DNA of 40,147 nucleotides from Planctomycetota bacterium (GTDB lineage Bacteria; Planctomycetota; SZUA-567): assembly GCA_020060765.1 (NCBI GenBank), contig JAGUZQ010000042.1, positions 1 to 40,147 on the forward strand, written 5' to 3'. Both the position numbers and the translations under genes were made by a program. The notes below the pieces were generated by a model. It was not told the DNA's origin. It did no database searches and worked only from the letters and a program-made list of their open reading frames with translations. Shown piece by piece: positions 25,033 to 33,453 of this stretch. Position 1 is the first letter of the stretch. Each line of letters begins with the position of its first letter.

Positions 25033-26310
25033 ATGAAGCATAAACGTCTTGAAAATCTGGAACAGATTGCGCGTCAACAAGCGGGGTATTTCACCGCCAA
25101 ACAGGCGCGGGAAGCGGGTTTTCCCGCCAATAATCTGTACCGGGAATGCGAAGCGGGGCGCTGGCTGCAAGTGGAAAAAGGCTTGTATCGTCTTGCTGGA
25201 TATACAGATACGCTGATATCAGACTGCATCCGCTGGTCGCTGTGGAGCCGCAACCAGCAGGAAGAAATTCAGTGTATCATCAGTCACACCACAGCCTTAC
25301 AGGTTCATGGATTAAGCAAAAATACGGAAATATTTCGAGAAACAGACCTGTCTGTTCCGCTGAATTTCAGCAAAAACAGGCCGACTGGCGTGATTATGCG
25401 GAAGCGAGAAATCGGGCGGCTGGAGGTGGAGGATTTCGGTAAGTTCCGTGTTACCAGTCCTTTGCAAACAGTGCGCGATCTGGAAAAAAAACTTTGCCGC
25501 GACGGCACACTTGGGTGTATATTGCAATTGGGAATCACGCGGGGAAAATTCACTCGGGAAGAACTCGCCCGATATGGGCTGTTTGCGCCAGAAACTCCGG
25601 TGGTGGCTAGGGTTATAGAAAGGAAGACATATATGCGCGCGCAACGGGGGATGTCGGCTTTTACCCTGGTCGAGCTGTTGGTGGTGATTGCCATAATCAG
25701 CATCCTGGCGGCGTTGATGCTGCCGACGCTGGGTCGGGCGCGCGATCTGGCGAGGCAGGCGAATTGCGCTAACTCCATGCGGCAGTGCTCTTTAGGCGTG
25801 ACGATGTACGCCGACAGTTTCGGCAACTACCTGCCGCCCAACCACAACCCCGGCGGCGGCGGCGGGGCTCCCGGTACGGCTCCTTGGGGGAACATCCTAA
25901 CTGCGAATCCGATTTCACTGCCAAAAGAATTGGTACGTTGCCAATACTACAATCCAACTACCAGTACAAGTCTTTCCTATGCTTCCTATGTACGAAATTT
26001 TCTGAGGATGGATCGGGAGCCGTCGCGGGTAGGAGGTGGGCGCGGATTCTCTTCCATTCCTTTGCTGATGGATTCCATCAATAATGATCCGGTTTATGTA
26101 GCTTGGAATCAATACCAAAAACAGATGTGGTGCGGTTATGCCTATTCCAACTTTGCTGCGATCCATTGCCGACACGTTTTGAAAGCCAACGTTCTTTTTC
26201 TTGATGGGCATACTGCGGCCATGGACAAGACCGCGCTGGTCAATGCCAACTTCAGCGGCATTTCCACCGGTGGTTACCAGCCGCTGCTGTATGTTTTTGA
26301 AGGCGAGTGA
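25033..26310 (+). CDS. AbiEi-like regulator fused in frame to a prepilin-type protein
   Basis: 425 residues in one uninterrupted frame. Residues 1-200 look like a complete AbiEi-type antitoxin/transcription regulator: a winged helix with AGYFTAKQAREAGFPANNLY and KGLYRLAGY, then a second domain (ISHTTALQVHGL; TSPLQTVRDLEKKL). AbiEi normally represses abiE and neutralises the AbiEii nucleotidyltransferase toxin; no AbiEii gene lies near. Residues 201-425 are a full prepilin: [20 protein letters not shown] leader and helix, then HVLKANVLFLDG, an exact H-x9-D-G. A prepilin leader cannot be used normally behind 200 cytoplasmic residues, so the internal start at 25633 probably yields the pilin alone. 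The joined frame may result from loss of the abiEi stop. The prepilin part is clearly paralogous to the next gene (shared NHNP, MDSI, HCRH and FLDGH). Confidence 0.8.
   Translation: MKHKRLENLEQIARQQAGYFTAKQAREAGFPANNLYRECEAGRWLQVEKGLYRLAGYTDTLISDCIRWSLWSRNQQEEIQCIISHTTALQVHGLSKNTEIFRETDLSVPLNFSKNRPTGVIMRKREIGRLEVEDFGKFRVTSPLQTVRDLEKKLCRDGTLGCILQLGITRGKFTREELARYGLFAPETPVVARVIERKTYMRAQRGMSAFTLVELLVVIAIISILAALMLPTLGRARDLARQANCANSMRQCSLGVTMYADSFGNYLPPNHNPGGGGGAPGTAPWGNILTANPISLPKELVRCQYYNPTTSTSLSYASYVRNFLRMDREPSRVGGGRGFSSIPLLMDSINNDPVYVAWNQYQKQMWCGYAYSNFAAIHCRHVLKANVLFLDGHTAAMDKTALVNANFSGISTGGYQPLLYVFEGE
25619..25635 (+). promoter_or_regulatory. Internal ribosome site and ATG for the prepilin part
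   Basis: AAAGGAAG ends seven bases before the in-frame ATG at 25633. A product of 25633-26310 would be a 225-residue prepilin with a 10-residue leader, of normal layout. Confidence 0.65.
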
Positions 26311-26376
26311 AAGTCGCCGGTTGCCAGTTTACTTTTTACAGTAAAATAGAGTTGCGGTGTGGCGTACGATTTCTCC

Positions 26377-26485
26377 CCTGGATTCCCGCCTTCGCGGGAA
26401 TGACGTACGTAACTTTATTCGCAAAACAGAAAGCTTATCTCCTTAACTAAACCGTATTGCTCCTAACCTCCCCTGCAAGGGGAGG
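26377..26485. repeat. Repeat families A (single arm), B and C in a row
   Basis: One A arm (26377-26405), B as CCTTAACTAAACCGTATTG (26441-26459) and a C hairpin CCTCCCCT/AGGGGAGG (26467-26485, loop GCA) keep the order seen at 67-239. Upstream, TTTTAC-A-GTAAAA (26334-26346) is a short palindrome. The space 26311-26559 holds no gene. Confidence 0.75.
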
Positions 26486-26559
26486 AATTATTGCCCTATA
26501 TTTTGTATTTTGTTCACGTACTTGCGGAGCGTCAACAATCCTCCAAGGAGTTACGCCTG

Positions 26560-27216
26560 ATGAAGCAGACGGAGCGGCATGTCGGCAGGCAGCCGGAATT
26601 TTCGCGGAGACTTACACTGGTGGAACTGCTGTTCGTGGTCGGAGTGTTTCTGGTCGGAGGTGCTTGCCTGTTTCCGGCAGCGTTCCGGGCGAGAATGAAA
26701 GAAAAAGCTTTGCAGGCGGTCTGCTATCAACAGATGAAGCAATGCCATGCCGCGACGCTGATGTATGTCCACGACTTTGACGGCTTCCTGCCCTGCAACC
26801 ATAATCCCGCCTGCGGTGACCGCACCACCTCGCCCTGGTCGTCTATTCTGGTTTCAGGGCTGCAATATCTCGACGGCGAAACTGCGCTCTGCCCTTCTCT
26901 CGCTCCCGCTAAATTCGGCGGCGGGTGGAATTCCTACGCCTCCTCCGTGCGCGGCCATGTGAAATTCCTGAACGGAGCGAAAGGCGCCACACTCAAGGGT
27001 TTTGCCGAAACGCCGCTGTTCATGGATTCGATCGACCAGAAAGCGGGAAAACAGGTCTGGTGCGGATTCGCCTATGCCGATTTCGCCTCGGTGCATTGCC
27101 GCCACGAAAACCGGGCAAACGTTATTTTTCTGGATGGACATGCCGAAGCGCTGGAAAAAAGTGTTTTATGCGGGAAGCCGTGGAAATTCAATGAATCATT
27201 TGTCGTGGAACAGTAG
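26560..27216 (+). CDS. Prepilin-type protein, second plus-strand paralogue
   Basis: 218 residues from an ATG behind AAGGAG. The leader is long and basic (MKQTERHVGRQPEFSRR), then LTLVELLFVVGVFLVGGACL, then a globular part ending in HENRANVIFLDGH, an exact H-x9-D-G. The helix is less canonical than in the other two: Leu replaces the usual Phe at the mature N-terminus. It shares many blocks with the prepilin part of the preceding gene (NHNPA; LFMDSI; WCGFAYADFASVHCRH), so the pair arose by duplication. Its stop overlaps the ribosome site of the next gene, pointing to coupled expression with the GH42-like protein. Confidence 0.87.
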   Translation: MKQTERHVGRQPEFSRRLTLVELLFVVGVFLVGGACLFPAAFRARMKEKALQAVCYQQMKQCHAATLMYVHDFDGFLPCNHNPACGDRTTSPWSSILVSGLQYLDGETALCPSLAPAKFGGGWNSYASSVRGHVKFLNGAKGATLKGFAETPLFMDSIDQKAGKQVWCGFAYADFASVHCRHENRANVIFLDGHAEALEKSVLCGKPWKFNESFVVEQ

Positions 27217-27226
27217 GAGGAAATCA

Positions 27227-30200
27227 ATGAGATATCTGGCAGCGGGGATCGCGCTCTGGTTGTGCGCCGCGACGGCGTCGGCGGCGAGCGTGGAGTATGG
27301 GCCGAAATACTACCGGCCGACCGAGGAATTTGTCACGCCGCACGTGCGCTGGGCCAAGCCTGACGCGCGGGGGCCGGTGAAGGCGCTGTTTATTGTCTGG
27401 CGCGCGGGGATGCGGGAAATAGTGGAACTGTCGCAGCGGATGGAGCTGCAATATGAAGTCCTGGCCGTCGCCGACAATAAAACGTTTTGCGAAACGAAAA
27501 AGTCCTACAACCCTTCTTTCCGCGATCCGGAAACCATGACTGCCGACACGGAGAAAAAGCTGGCCGGTGAATACGACGTGATTGTGCTGGGCAACGTCAA
27601 CTGGAGTTCGCTGCCACTGATTATCCGCTACTATATCCTGAAAAAGGTGAAAGACGGAACCGGCCTGCTGGCGTTGACCAACGGCGAAGACGAATACTGG
27701 AAACGCGCCATGGCAAAGCAGACGCCGCTGGCCGAAATCGGCGCGGTGCCGTTTGCGGGGTTGCCGGCATTTGCCAAATATAAGGACGCGTCGGCGTTTT
27801 ATCAAGGCACGACTGTCTGCGCGAATTTCGGCCAGGGACGCATCGTACAACTGCGCGGCTTCTCCCCTCCCCGCTTCCAGGCGCTCACGCCGGGACCTAC
27901 CGGCAATCTGCTGGACACGAAATTTATCGAATACGATTATTATCTCGCCTATCTCATTCATCTGCTTGATGCCGCCGCCGGGCGGGAACAGACTGTCCGC
28001 GTGCTCGACCCCGGCGCGTTGCGACTGGGACGGGGCGATTTCAAGGCAATCGAATTTTCTCTCGGCGGCACGGAGCGGGAACCCCTGTCCTGCGCCTTCG
28101 CGTTGCGCGACCGGGACAACCGGGTTCTGGCGAAAGGCGAAACCGCCGTCACTCTCGCAGACGGAAAAACGCCGGTCACTTTCGAAGCGCCGCGCGTTCC
28201 TGCCGGAGGTTATTTCGCCGATCTATGGGTAAAGAAGGCGGATGGCATCGTCGCGTTCGGTTCGATTTATCTCGAAATCTCCGGCGATACAACTTTGCAG
28301 GCAGTGAAGCTTGAGCAAAGCTATGGCAGGAACGATCCGGTCAAGGGGACAGTCACGATAGCGGCGAAAGCGCCGGTCGAGGGCTTGTCGCTTTCCCTGC
28401 GGCAACGCGATTCATTGGGACGGGTCACTGCACGCGCGACTGTTCCTGTTCCGCCCGGAGGAGGAGACGTCGCGTTTGAGTTGCCCGCAGGTGCGCCGGT
28501 AGCGATTGTGCAATATCTCGAAGTAGAGCTTGGCGCGAACGGCGAGACGCTTGACCGCAATACCGTTTCCTTCTCCATCCGCGACCTGCCCGCGCCCGAC
28601 GACATTCGTTTTATCGCCTGGGTGAACGGAGATACATCCTACAACGGAGCACGCTTTCTGGAGATGCTTTACGATGCGGGTTTCGACACGCAGTACACCG
28701 GCTTTTCCCTGTGGGCACCCCACGCCAACCTGAGGCACATGCCCTACGCCACCCGCTTTATCGACAAGAAGACCGACTGGTACGATCATCCTGATATTCC
28801 CAACCGCACGGGTAGCGACCACGTGCGGCTGCCGTGCCTGACCGATCCGGAGTATCTGAAAGCCGAAGGGGAAAAGCTGGCCAAGTGCGCGGAAACTGTC
28901 GGGCATTTTTCGACCACGGAATATTCAATGGGTGACGAATGCCATTTCGTAGCAGGCAAACACGAACTCTGTTTCTCCCCTACCTGCGTGGCGGCGTTCC
29001 ACAAGTTCCTGGCCGATGATTACGGCACGGTCGAGGCGATGAACAAGGAATACGGATCGGCTTTCGCCGCGTTCGAGGAAGTCAAGCCGGTGACGCTGGC
29101 GGAGGCGAGGGAAAATCCCGGACTGGCTCCGCTCTGGGTGGATTACCGCCGTCACATGGAAAGCACCTGGGCAGGCATCTATTCCTTCGCGACCGACACT
29201 ATCCGCAAAATCGCGCCTGACGCGAAAATCGGCTACGAAGGCAGCGACACCCACGTGAACAGTTTCTGCGCGGCGGACTTTTACAAGCTGATGAATGTCC
29301 TGCGCGTCAACGGCACCTACGATGGCGCGTTCGTCCCCTACGCGGTGATGAGTTTCGCCCAGCCCGGCACGGTGCTGGGGCTGGGCTGGTACGGCGGTTA
29401 TAACGAGGCGCGCTGCGCCGAGTACCAGCGCTATATCGCCTGGCGGCATCTGTTCCGGGGCGCGAACTCCTACTGGGTCTGGACGGTGAATCCGGGTTCG
29501 GGCAGCACCACCGCGCCTGACCTCACCTTCTACGATTATTTCCGCGCCAACCTGGAGGAAGTCAACGAAATCCAGCGCGGCGTAGGCAAACTGCTGATGC
29601 AGGCGCGCCGCGCCGACGACGGCATCGCCCTGCTCTATTCGCCGCCAAGCGTCCACGCGGCGACTCTTACCGACGGCCTGCCGCAGATGGAGGAGGTGCT
29701 GAACAATCTCGTGCCGCTATTGGAAGACAGCGGCATCCAGTTCCGCGTCGTCGCTTCCGCCCAGGTGGAGGCGGGGGAATTGGCGACGGGCAAACTCGGA
29801 GTTTTGCTGCTGCCCTACGCGCAGGCGCTATCGGCAAAGGAAACCGCAGCTATCCGCAAGTTTGTCGAAAACGGCGGCGCGGTAATCGCCGACCTGCGCC
29901 CCGGCGTGCGCGATCTGCACGGCAAGCCGCTGGCGCGCGGTGCGCTGGACGACGTGTTCGGCGTCGAGCAGATGTGCGCCGCTCCGCAACCGCTGGAGGA
30001 AATTGTAAAAATCGCAGACGCCGCTCTCGGAGCCGACCTCACCAAGACCTTCGCCGACGGATCGTTGAAACTTTCCGGCGGCAAGGCCAGCGCTACGGTC
30101 GGCGACGCCCCGGCGCTGGTTACAAACAAGTTCGGGAAAGGGCAGGCGATTCTGCTCAATCTTTCCCTCGCCGACTATTCCTCCCTGCAGGGCGGATCGG

Positions 30201-30862
30201 AATCGAAGATCACCCGCGCGAGCGAAAAGGGAACGGCGCTGCGCACCCTGTATCGCGGCGTGCTGGCAAAAGTCGGCGTCGAACCTGCGCTGGCGGTGAC
30301 GCCGGAAGTGGCGGGACTGCGCACCTATCGCTTCCGCGCCGGGATGACGGAATACATCGGCGCGCTGCAGGAGCTGCCGGAACTGCCGGTAAGTTATGTC
30401 CTGGGCGAAGCCAAGCCGCTTGCGGTTACTCCCGCGACGATCAAATTGAAAGACAAGGCGCATGTCTATGATGTCCGCGCCGGACGCTACCTGGGCGAGA
30501 CCGACGAGATTCCTGTCCAATTCGAACCGGCCAAGGGATTCCTTTTCGCACTGCTGCCGTCTGCTCCTGCCGGGTTGACTGTGATGGTGTCAGAAAAAAT
30601 CAAACAAGGCGACAAGCTCGCATATGAAATCCGACTTGACGGCGTGAAAGCCGGGGAGCACGTCTTCCGCGTGGAACTGGTTTCTCCGCAAGGCGCGGTT
30701 TTCCGCCATTACTCGGCCAACCTCGCGTCCGAAAATTTAAGCGCGACCGCCGAGTTTCAGATGGCGCTTAACGACACGCCGGGCGAATGGAAAATCCGCG
30801 CCCGCGACGTAACCACCGGTTCGTCGACCGAGAAGACTTTCGTAATAGAGGAGACCCCATGA
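27227..30862 (+). CDS. Large exported GH42-like glycoside hydrolase
   Basis: 1211 residues with a signal peptide (RYLAAGIALWLCAATASAAS). About 25-290 resembles a ThuA/amidotransferase-like Rossmann domain (YDVIVLGNVNWSSLPL). Beta-sandwich modules fill about 290-455. About 460-800 looks like a GH42-type (beta-galactosidase) barrel: FLEMLYDAGFDTQYTGFSLW, TTEYSMGDE (about 563), FHKFLADDYGTVEAMNKEYG, GYEGSD (about 668) and ANSYWVW. About 850-1000 is the GATase-like GH42 trimerisation domain (LGVLLLPYAQALSAKE; VENGGAVIADLRPGV). The probable acid/base and nucleophile are the glutamates of TTEY and GYEG, by position only. A C-terminal beta domain follows. AGGAGG overlaps the preceding stop, and the gene overlaps the next by ATGA. 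Expected: cleavage of beta-linked galactosides or related sugars outside the cytoplasm. Confidence 0.75.
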   Translation: MRYLAAGIALWLCAATASAASVEYGPKYYRPTEEFVTPHVRWAKPDARGPVKALFIVWRAGMREIVELSQRMELQYEVLAVADNKTFCETKKSYNPSFRDPETMTADTEKKLAGEYDVIVLGNVNWSSLPLIIRYYILKKVKDGTGLLALTNGEDEYWKRAMAKQTPLAEIGAVPFAGLPAFAKYKDASAFYQGTTVCANFGQGRIVQLRGFSPPRFQALTPGPTGNLLDTKFIEYDYYLAYLIHLLDAAAGREQTVRVLDPGALRLGRGDFKAIEFSLGGTEREPLSCAFALRDRDNRVLAKGETAVTLADGKTPVTFEAPRVPAGGYFADLWVKKADGIVAFGSIYLEISGDTTLQAVKLEQSYGRNDPVKGTVTIAAKAPVEGLSLSLRQRDSLGRVTARATVPVPPGGGDVAFELPAGAPVAIVQYLEVELGANGETLDRNTVSFSIRDLPAPDDIRFIAWVNGDTSYNGARFLEMLYDAGFDTQYTGFSLWAPHANLRHMPYATRFIDKKTDWYDHPDIPNRTGSDHVRLPCLTDPEYLKAEGEKLAKCAETVGHFSTTEYSMGDECHFVAGKHELCFSPTCVAAFHKFLADDYGTVEAMNKEYGSAFAAFEEVKPVTLAEARENPGLAPLWVDYRRHMESTWAGIYSFATDTIRKIAPDAKIGYEGSDTHVNSFCAADFYKLMNVLRVNGTYDGAFVPYAVMSFAQPGTVLGLGWYGGYNEARCAEYQRYIAWRHLFRGANSYWVWTVNPGSGSTTAPDLTFYDYFRANLEEVNEIQRGVGKLLMQARRADDGIALLYSPPSVHAATLTDGLPQMEEVLNNLVPLLEDSGIQFRVVASAQVEAGELATGKLGVLLLPYAQALSAKETAAIRKFVENGGAVIADLRPGVRDLHGKPLARGALDDVFGVEQMCAAPQPLEEIVKIADAALGADLTKTFADGSLKLSGGKASATVGDAPALVTNKFGKGQAILLNLSLADYSSLQGGSESKITRASEKGTALRTLYRGVLAKVGVEPALAVTPEVAGLRTYRFRAGMTEYIGALQELPELPVSYVLGEAKPLAVTPATIKLKDKAHVYDVRAGRYLGETDEIPVQFEPAKGFLFALLPSAPAGLTVMVSEKIKQGDKLAYEIRLDGVKAGEHVFRVELVSPQGAVFRHYSANLASENLSATAEFQMALNDTPGEWKIRARDVTTGSSTEKTFVIEETP

Positions 30863-31842
30863 CCCGTTTCGCTTTTTGCTGCGCGCTGGCTTTCGCGCTC
30901 TGTCTTGACTTTTCCGCCGCCGGCGAACGATTGCCTTATCCCTGTTATAAACTGGCGGAAGCGCCGGTGCTGGACGGAAAACTGGACGATGCCGTCTGGC
31001 AGGCGCTGCCGCGCGCGCAGGGATTTTTCCTGCTCGGCGGTTCCCGCTACGCCTCGGTCAAGCAGACCTGGTTCCAGGCGGGCTGGACGAAAGACGCCTT
31101 ATATATCGCCGTAAGCTGCGAGGAAACTTCCCCCGAAAAAATGACGGCGAGCAAGGAAGACGGCGCTTCGCTTTGGAGCGAGGACAGCGTGGAGATTTTC
31201 TTCCTGCCCCTGGCCGTCGGCAAGAAGATGCAATTCATCGTCAACTCCGCCGCCGCGCGCTGGAACGAATCCGGCGGCAGGTTCCCGCCCCTGTCGGCCA
31301 AAGCATGGGAAGCCAGAACGACGGTCGGTAAAGATGCCTGGAATCTGGAAGTAAGGTTTCCTTTTGCCTTGCTGGGAAAAATGCCGGAGCAGAAAGAGGC
31401 GTGGCCCTTCAACGTGGCGCGCAACATTCTCACCGGCCCGGCGGACGAACGCCACACCAGTTGGCCGCCGCTCATCAGCGGATTCCACGACGTCGACCAT
31501 TTCGCCAGCCTAATCTTTTCAGACAAACCGGAAGCAGATGCGAGCCGGGAAGAAGCCAAGCTGAATTCCGTGTATTTCAACCATCTTTCGCAGTGGGCGG
31601 CGGAACTGGCGAAACTGGCGTCGAGTTACGAGACGGTTCTGGCGCTGGGGCTGAAACATGAAAAGCTGAAAAGCGAAGCATCTTCGCTCCAGGCGCAGTG
31701 GGGCGCTTTGCGGAAAATCGCCGCCCCCGGGAATACTGGAATCGAATCGCTGGTGGAACTTTCGCGCGAATGCCGGGACTTGAAGGAAAGAAGCGACAAT
31801 CTCAAGGCGCGCGTTCTGATGGAATCGCTGTTCGAGGAATAA
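30859..31842 (+). CDS. Exported CBM9-like carbohydrate-binding protein
   Basis: 327 residues. A signal peptide (MTRFAFCCALAFALCLDFSAAG) is followed by a CBM9-like sandwich (about 25-220): APVLDGKLDDAVWQALP, FQAGWTKDALYIAVSCEE, SLWSEDSVEIFFLP, WNLEVRFPFALLG and WPFNVARN. These are typical of the CBM9-like domains attached to PVC carbohydrate proteins. The last 100 residues are helical and probably coiled (YETVLALGLKHEKLKSEASS). It starts inside the stop of the GH42-like gene (ATGA, with GAGGAG upstream), so it likely binds the same glycan. Confidence 0.83.
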   Translation: MTRFAFCCALAFALCLDFSAAGERLPYPCYKLAEAPVLDGKLDDAVWQALPRAQGFFLLGGSRYASVKQTWFQAGWTKDALYIAVSCEETSPEKMTASKEDGASLWSEDSVEIFFLPLAVGKKMQFIVNSAAARWNESGGRFPPLSAKAWEARTTVGKDAWNLEVRFPFALLGKMPEQKEAWPFNVARNILTGPADERHTSWPPLISGFHDVDHFASLIFSDKPEADASREEAKLNSVYFNHLSQWAAELAKLASSYETVLALGLKHEKLKSEASSLQAQWGALRKIAAPGNTGIESLVELSRECRDLKERSDNLKARVLMESLFEE

Positions 31843-31844
31843 CC

Positions 31845-32564
31845 ATGAGACGATGGCTGGCATTGGCAACAGCGGGAGTGGCGCTGACATTCGCGGCGGT
31901 TCCGCTGATCGGGTATTGCACGGGCGGGGACGAGGGCGGCTGGTTCGACTTTCCCGGCGCGACGCCGGAATTACGCGCGGCTTGTGAAAAATTTCTCCTG
32001 GCCGCAACGACCGACGACGCGGATAAAAGTTACGGCACGGCGCTGAAACCGCTGGCAGCTCTGCAAGCGACGCCTGACGCATCGGCGCAACTTCGCGCGC
32101 GTTGCCTTTATCTGCAGGCGCTGGGAGACTATCTCGAAAACAAGCCGGACAATGCCGCAGGCGCGGCAAAAGAATGCGCCGAAATTATCGGCAAGGAACA
32201 GGATTTTCCCGACCAGGCAAAATCCTCCGCGCTGGCTGCGGCGGCACGTGAGCAAAAACTGTCTTCCGCATCGGCGTTGCTGGCCTTGGCGGGGGAAGAC
32301 GAGGAACTGGCTGGCGCTTTACTGAAAATCGAGAGCAGCCGGGAAAAAGCCCTGTCCCTGCGCGAGCGCTGCTGGGATCGCTATCGCCCGCGCCTGCGCG
32401 AACGGATCGAGAGCCTGACTAAAAAACTGGGATTGCCTGCCGCCAGTGCCGCCCGATTCGGGGAGAAGCTGGAGCCTCTGTTCAGACCGAAAAGTTTTTA
32501 CTTGCCGCAGGAGGTGGACGATCTCGTCGTACGCGAGGCAATGGAGGAATTGTTCAGGCCGTGA
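31845..32564 (+). CDS. Anchored helical protein of unknown function
   Basis: 239 residues starting two bases after the CBM9-like gene stop, with GAGG upstream. An N-terminal hydrophobic helix (LALATAGVALTFAAVPLIG) works as signal or anchor. The rest is alanine-rich and almost entirely helical (LRAACEKFLLAATTDDADKS; AQLRARCLYLQALGDYLENK), like a short TPR-type solenoid, without a recognised family. As last gene of the operon it may be a small periplasmic adaptor; that is context only. Confidence 0.7.
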   Translation: MRRWLALATAGVALTFAAVPLIGYCTGGDEGGWFDFPGATPELRAACEKFLLAATTDDADKSYGTALKPLAALQATPDASAQLRARCLYLQALGDYLENKPDNAAGAAKECAEIIGKEQDFPDQAKSSALAAAAREQKLSSASALLALAGEDEELAGALLKIESSREKALSLRERCWDRYRPRLRERIESLTKKLGLPAASAARFGEKLEPLFRPKSFYLPQEVDDLVVREAMEELFRP

Positions 32565-32576
32565 TGCCGTCGATAG

Positions 32577-33389
32577 CTATGGCTGCTTTCGGACAAGTAC
32601 TCTGATTTCCGTGGATATACCGACTTTTCGGACCAGGCATTGCATAGCCGCCATTACTCCGGTTTCCGCACTGCCGCCAAAACGCGTTATCCGGTTTGCT
32701 TCCTGAAAACCAGCTTCCGCAAGCAGCCTGCGCAAAGTCCGCAGGCTGAAAAACTGCAGATGGGTTTTGTTGCCGAAACAATTTGCTTCCGCAGTTTTTT
32801 TCAGCAGCACCTTATATGAATACCGGTTGGGTACGGTGATGAGCAATACGCCGCCCGGATTCAATACCCGGTATATTCCGGAACATACCCGCAGGGGATC
32901 ATAGACATGTTCCAGGCACTGCAATAACGTCACGCACTCAAACTGTCCGGCGGCGGCGGTAATGCCTTCCGCCGTCTCGCCACAAAACACCAGCGACGGG
33001 AAACGCTCAACCAGGTTCTGCCTTGCCGCCGGGGAAGATTCAATCGCATACAGCTTGGTGGCGGGAGAATATTGCCGGAACACTTCCAGAAATCCGCCTG
33101 TGCCTGCCCCTATGTCAAGCAGATTGGCGACAGGCGATTTTGCCCGGCTGATATCGGCAACCACCCCGGCCCAAGTCGGTCGATTCCGGTCAATCCACGC
33201 TTGTATCCGGGGATCGTGGGGAGAGGAGTAATAATTCTGCGAGTAGCATTTCACCAATTCCTCTTCATCAAAAGAATTGGCGAAAACCAATGAGCACTCG
33301 CGACAGGCGACCAGATTCCGATGATCAATCACCGCAAACTGAATATGATTGCAACTGCCGCAGATGGGGCAGTGCTTGCGCATAAACAT
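32577..33389 (-). CDS. Class I SAM methyltransferase with N-terminal zinc ribbon
   Basis: About 270 residues. A zinc ribbon CPICGSC ... CRECSLVF opens the protein; a SAM-binding core follows with intact motif I (LLDIGAGTGGFLEVF), the acidic strand-2 end (YAIESSP), LLQCLEHVYDPLRV and LNPGGVLLITVPN. It belongs to the UbiG/Methyltransf_12-like group often found in sugar or cell-surface polysaccharide loci; the acceptor is unknown. Compare the GT9 fusion protein near the left end, which has the same domain order but a broken motif I. The start is unsure: ATGs at 33389 and 33383 both lie near a weak AGG; the frame stays open to 33443. Confidence 0.83.
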   Translation of the reverse strand: MFMRKHCPICGSCNHIQFAVIDHRNLVACRECSLVFANSFDEEELVKCYSQNYYSSPHDPRIQAWIDRNRPTWAGVVADISRAKSPVANLLDIGAGTGGFLEVFRQYSPATKLYAIESSPAARQNLVERFPSLVFCGETAEGITAAAGQFECVTLLQCLEHVYDPLRVCSGIYRVLNPGGVLLITVPNRYSYKVLLKKTAEANCFGNKTHLQFFSLRTLRRLLAEAGFQEANRITRFGGSAETGVMAAMQCLVRKVGISTEIRVLVRKQP

Positions 33390-33453
33390 GACCTGATTCC
33401 AATTTGCCTGGTCGCGACAAAAAACTGCATGCAACACCAGCATCAGCGGCGCT

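Noticed and set aside
25033..25632. Type IV toxin-antitoxin (AbiE) system
   Set aside because: Only the AbiEi-like half is present; no AbiEii nucleotidyltransferase is seen downstream or nearby.
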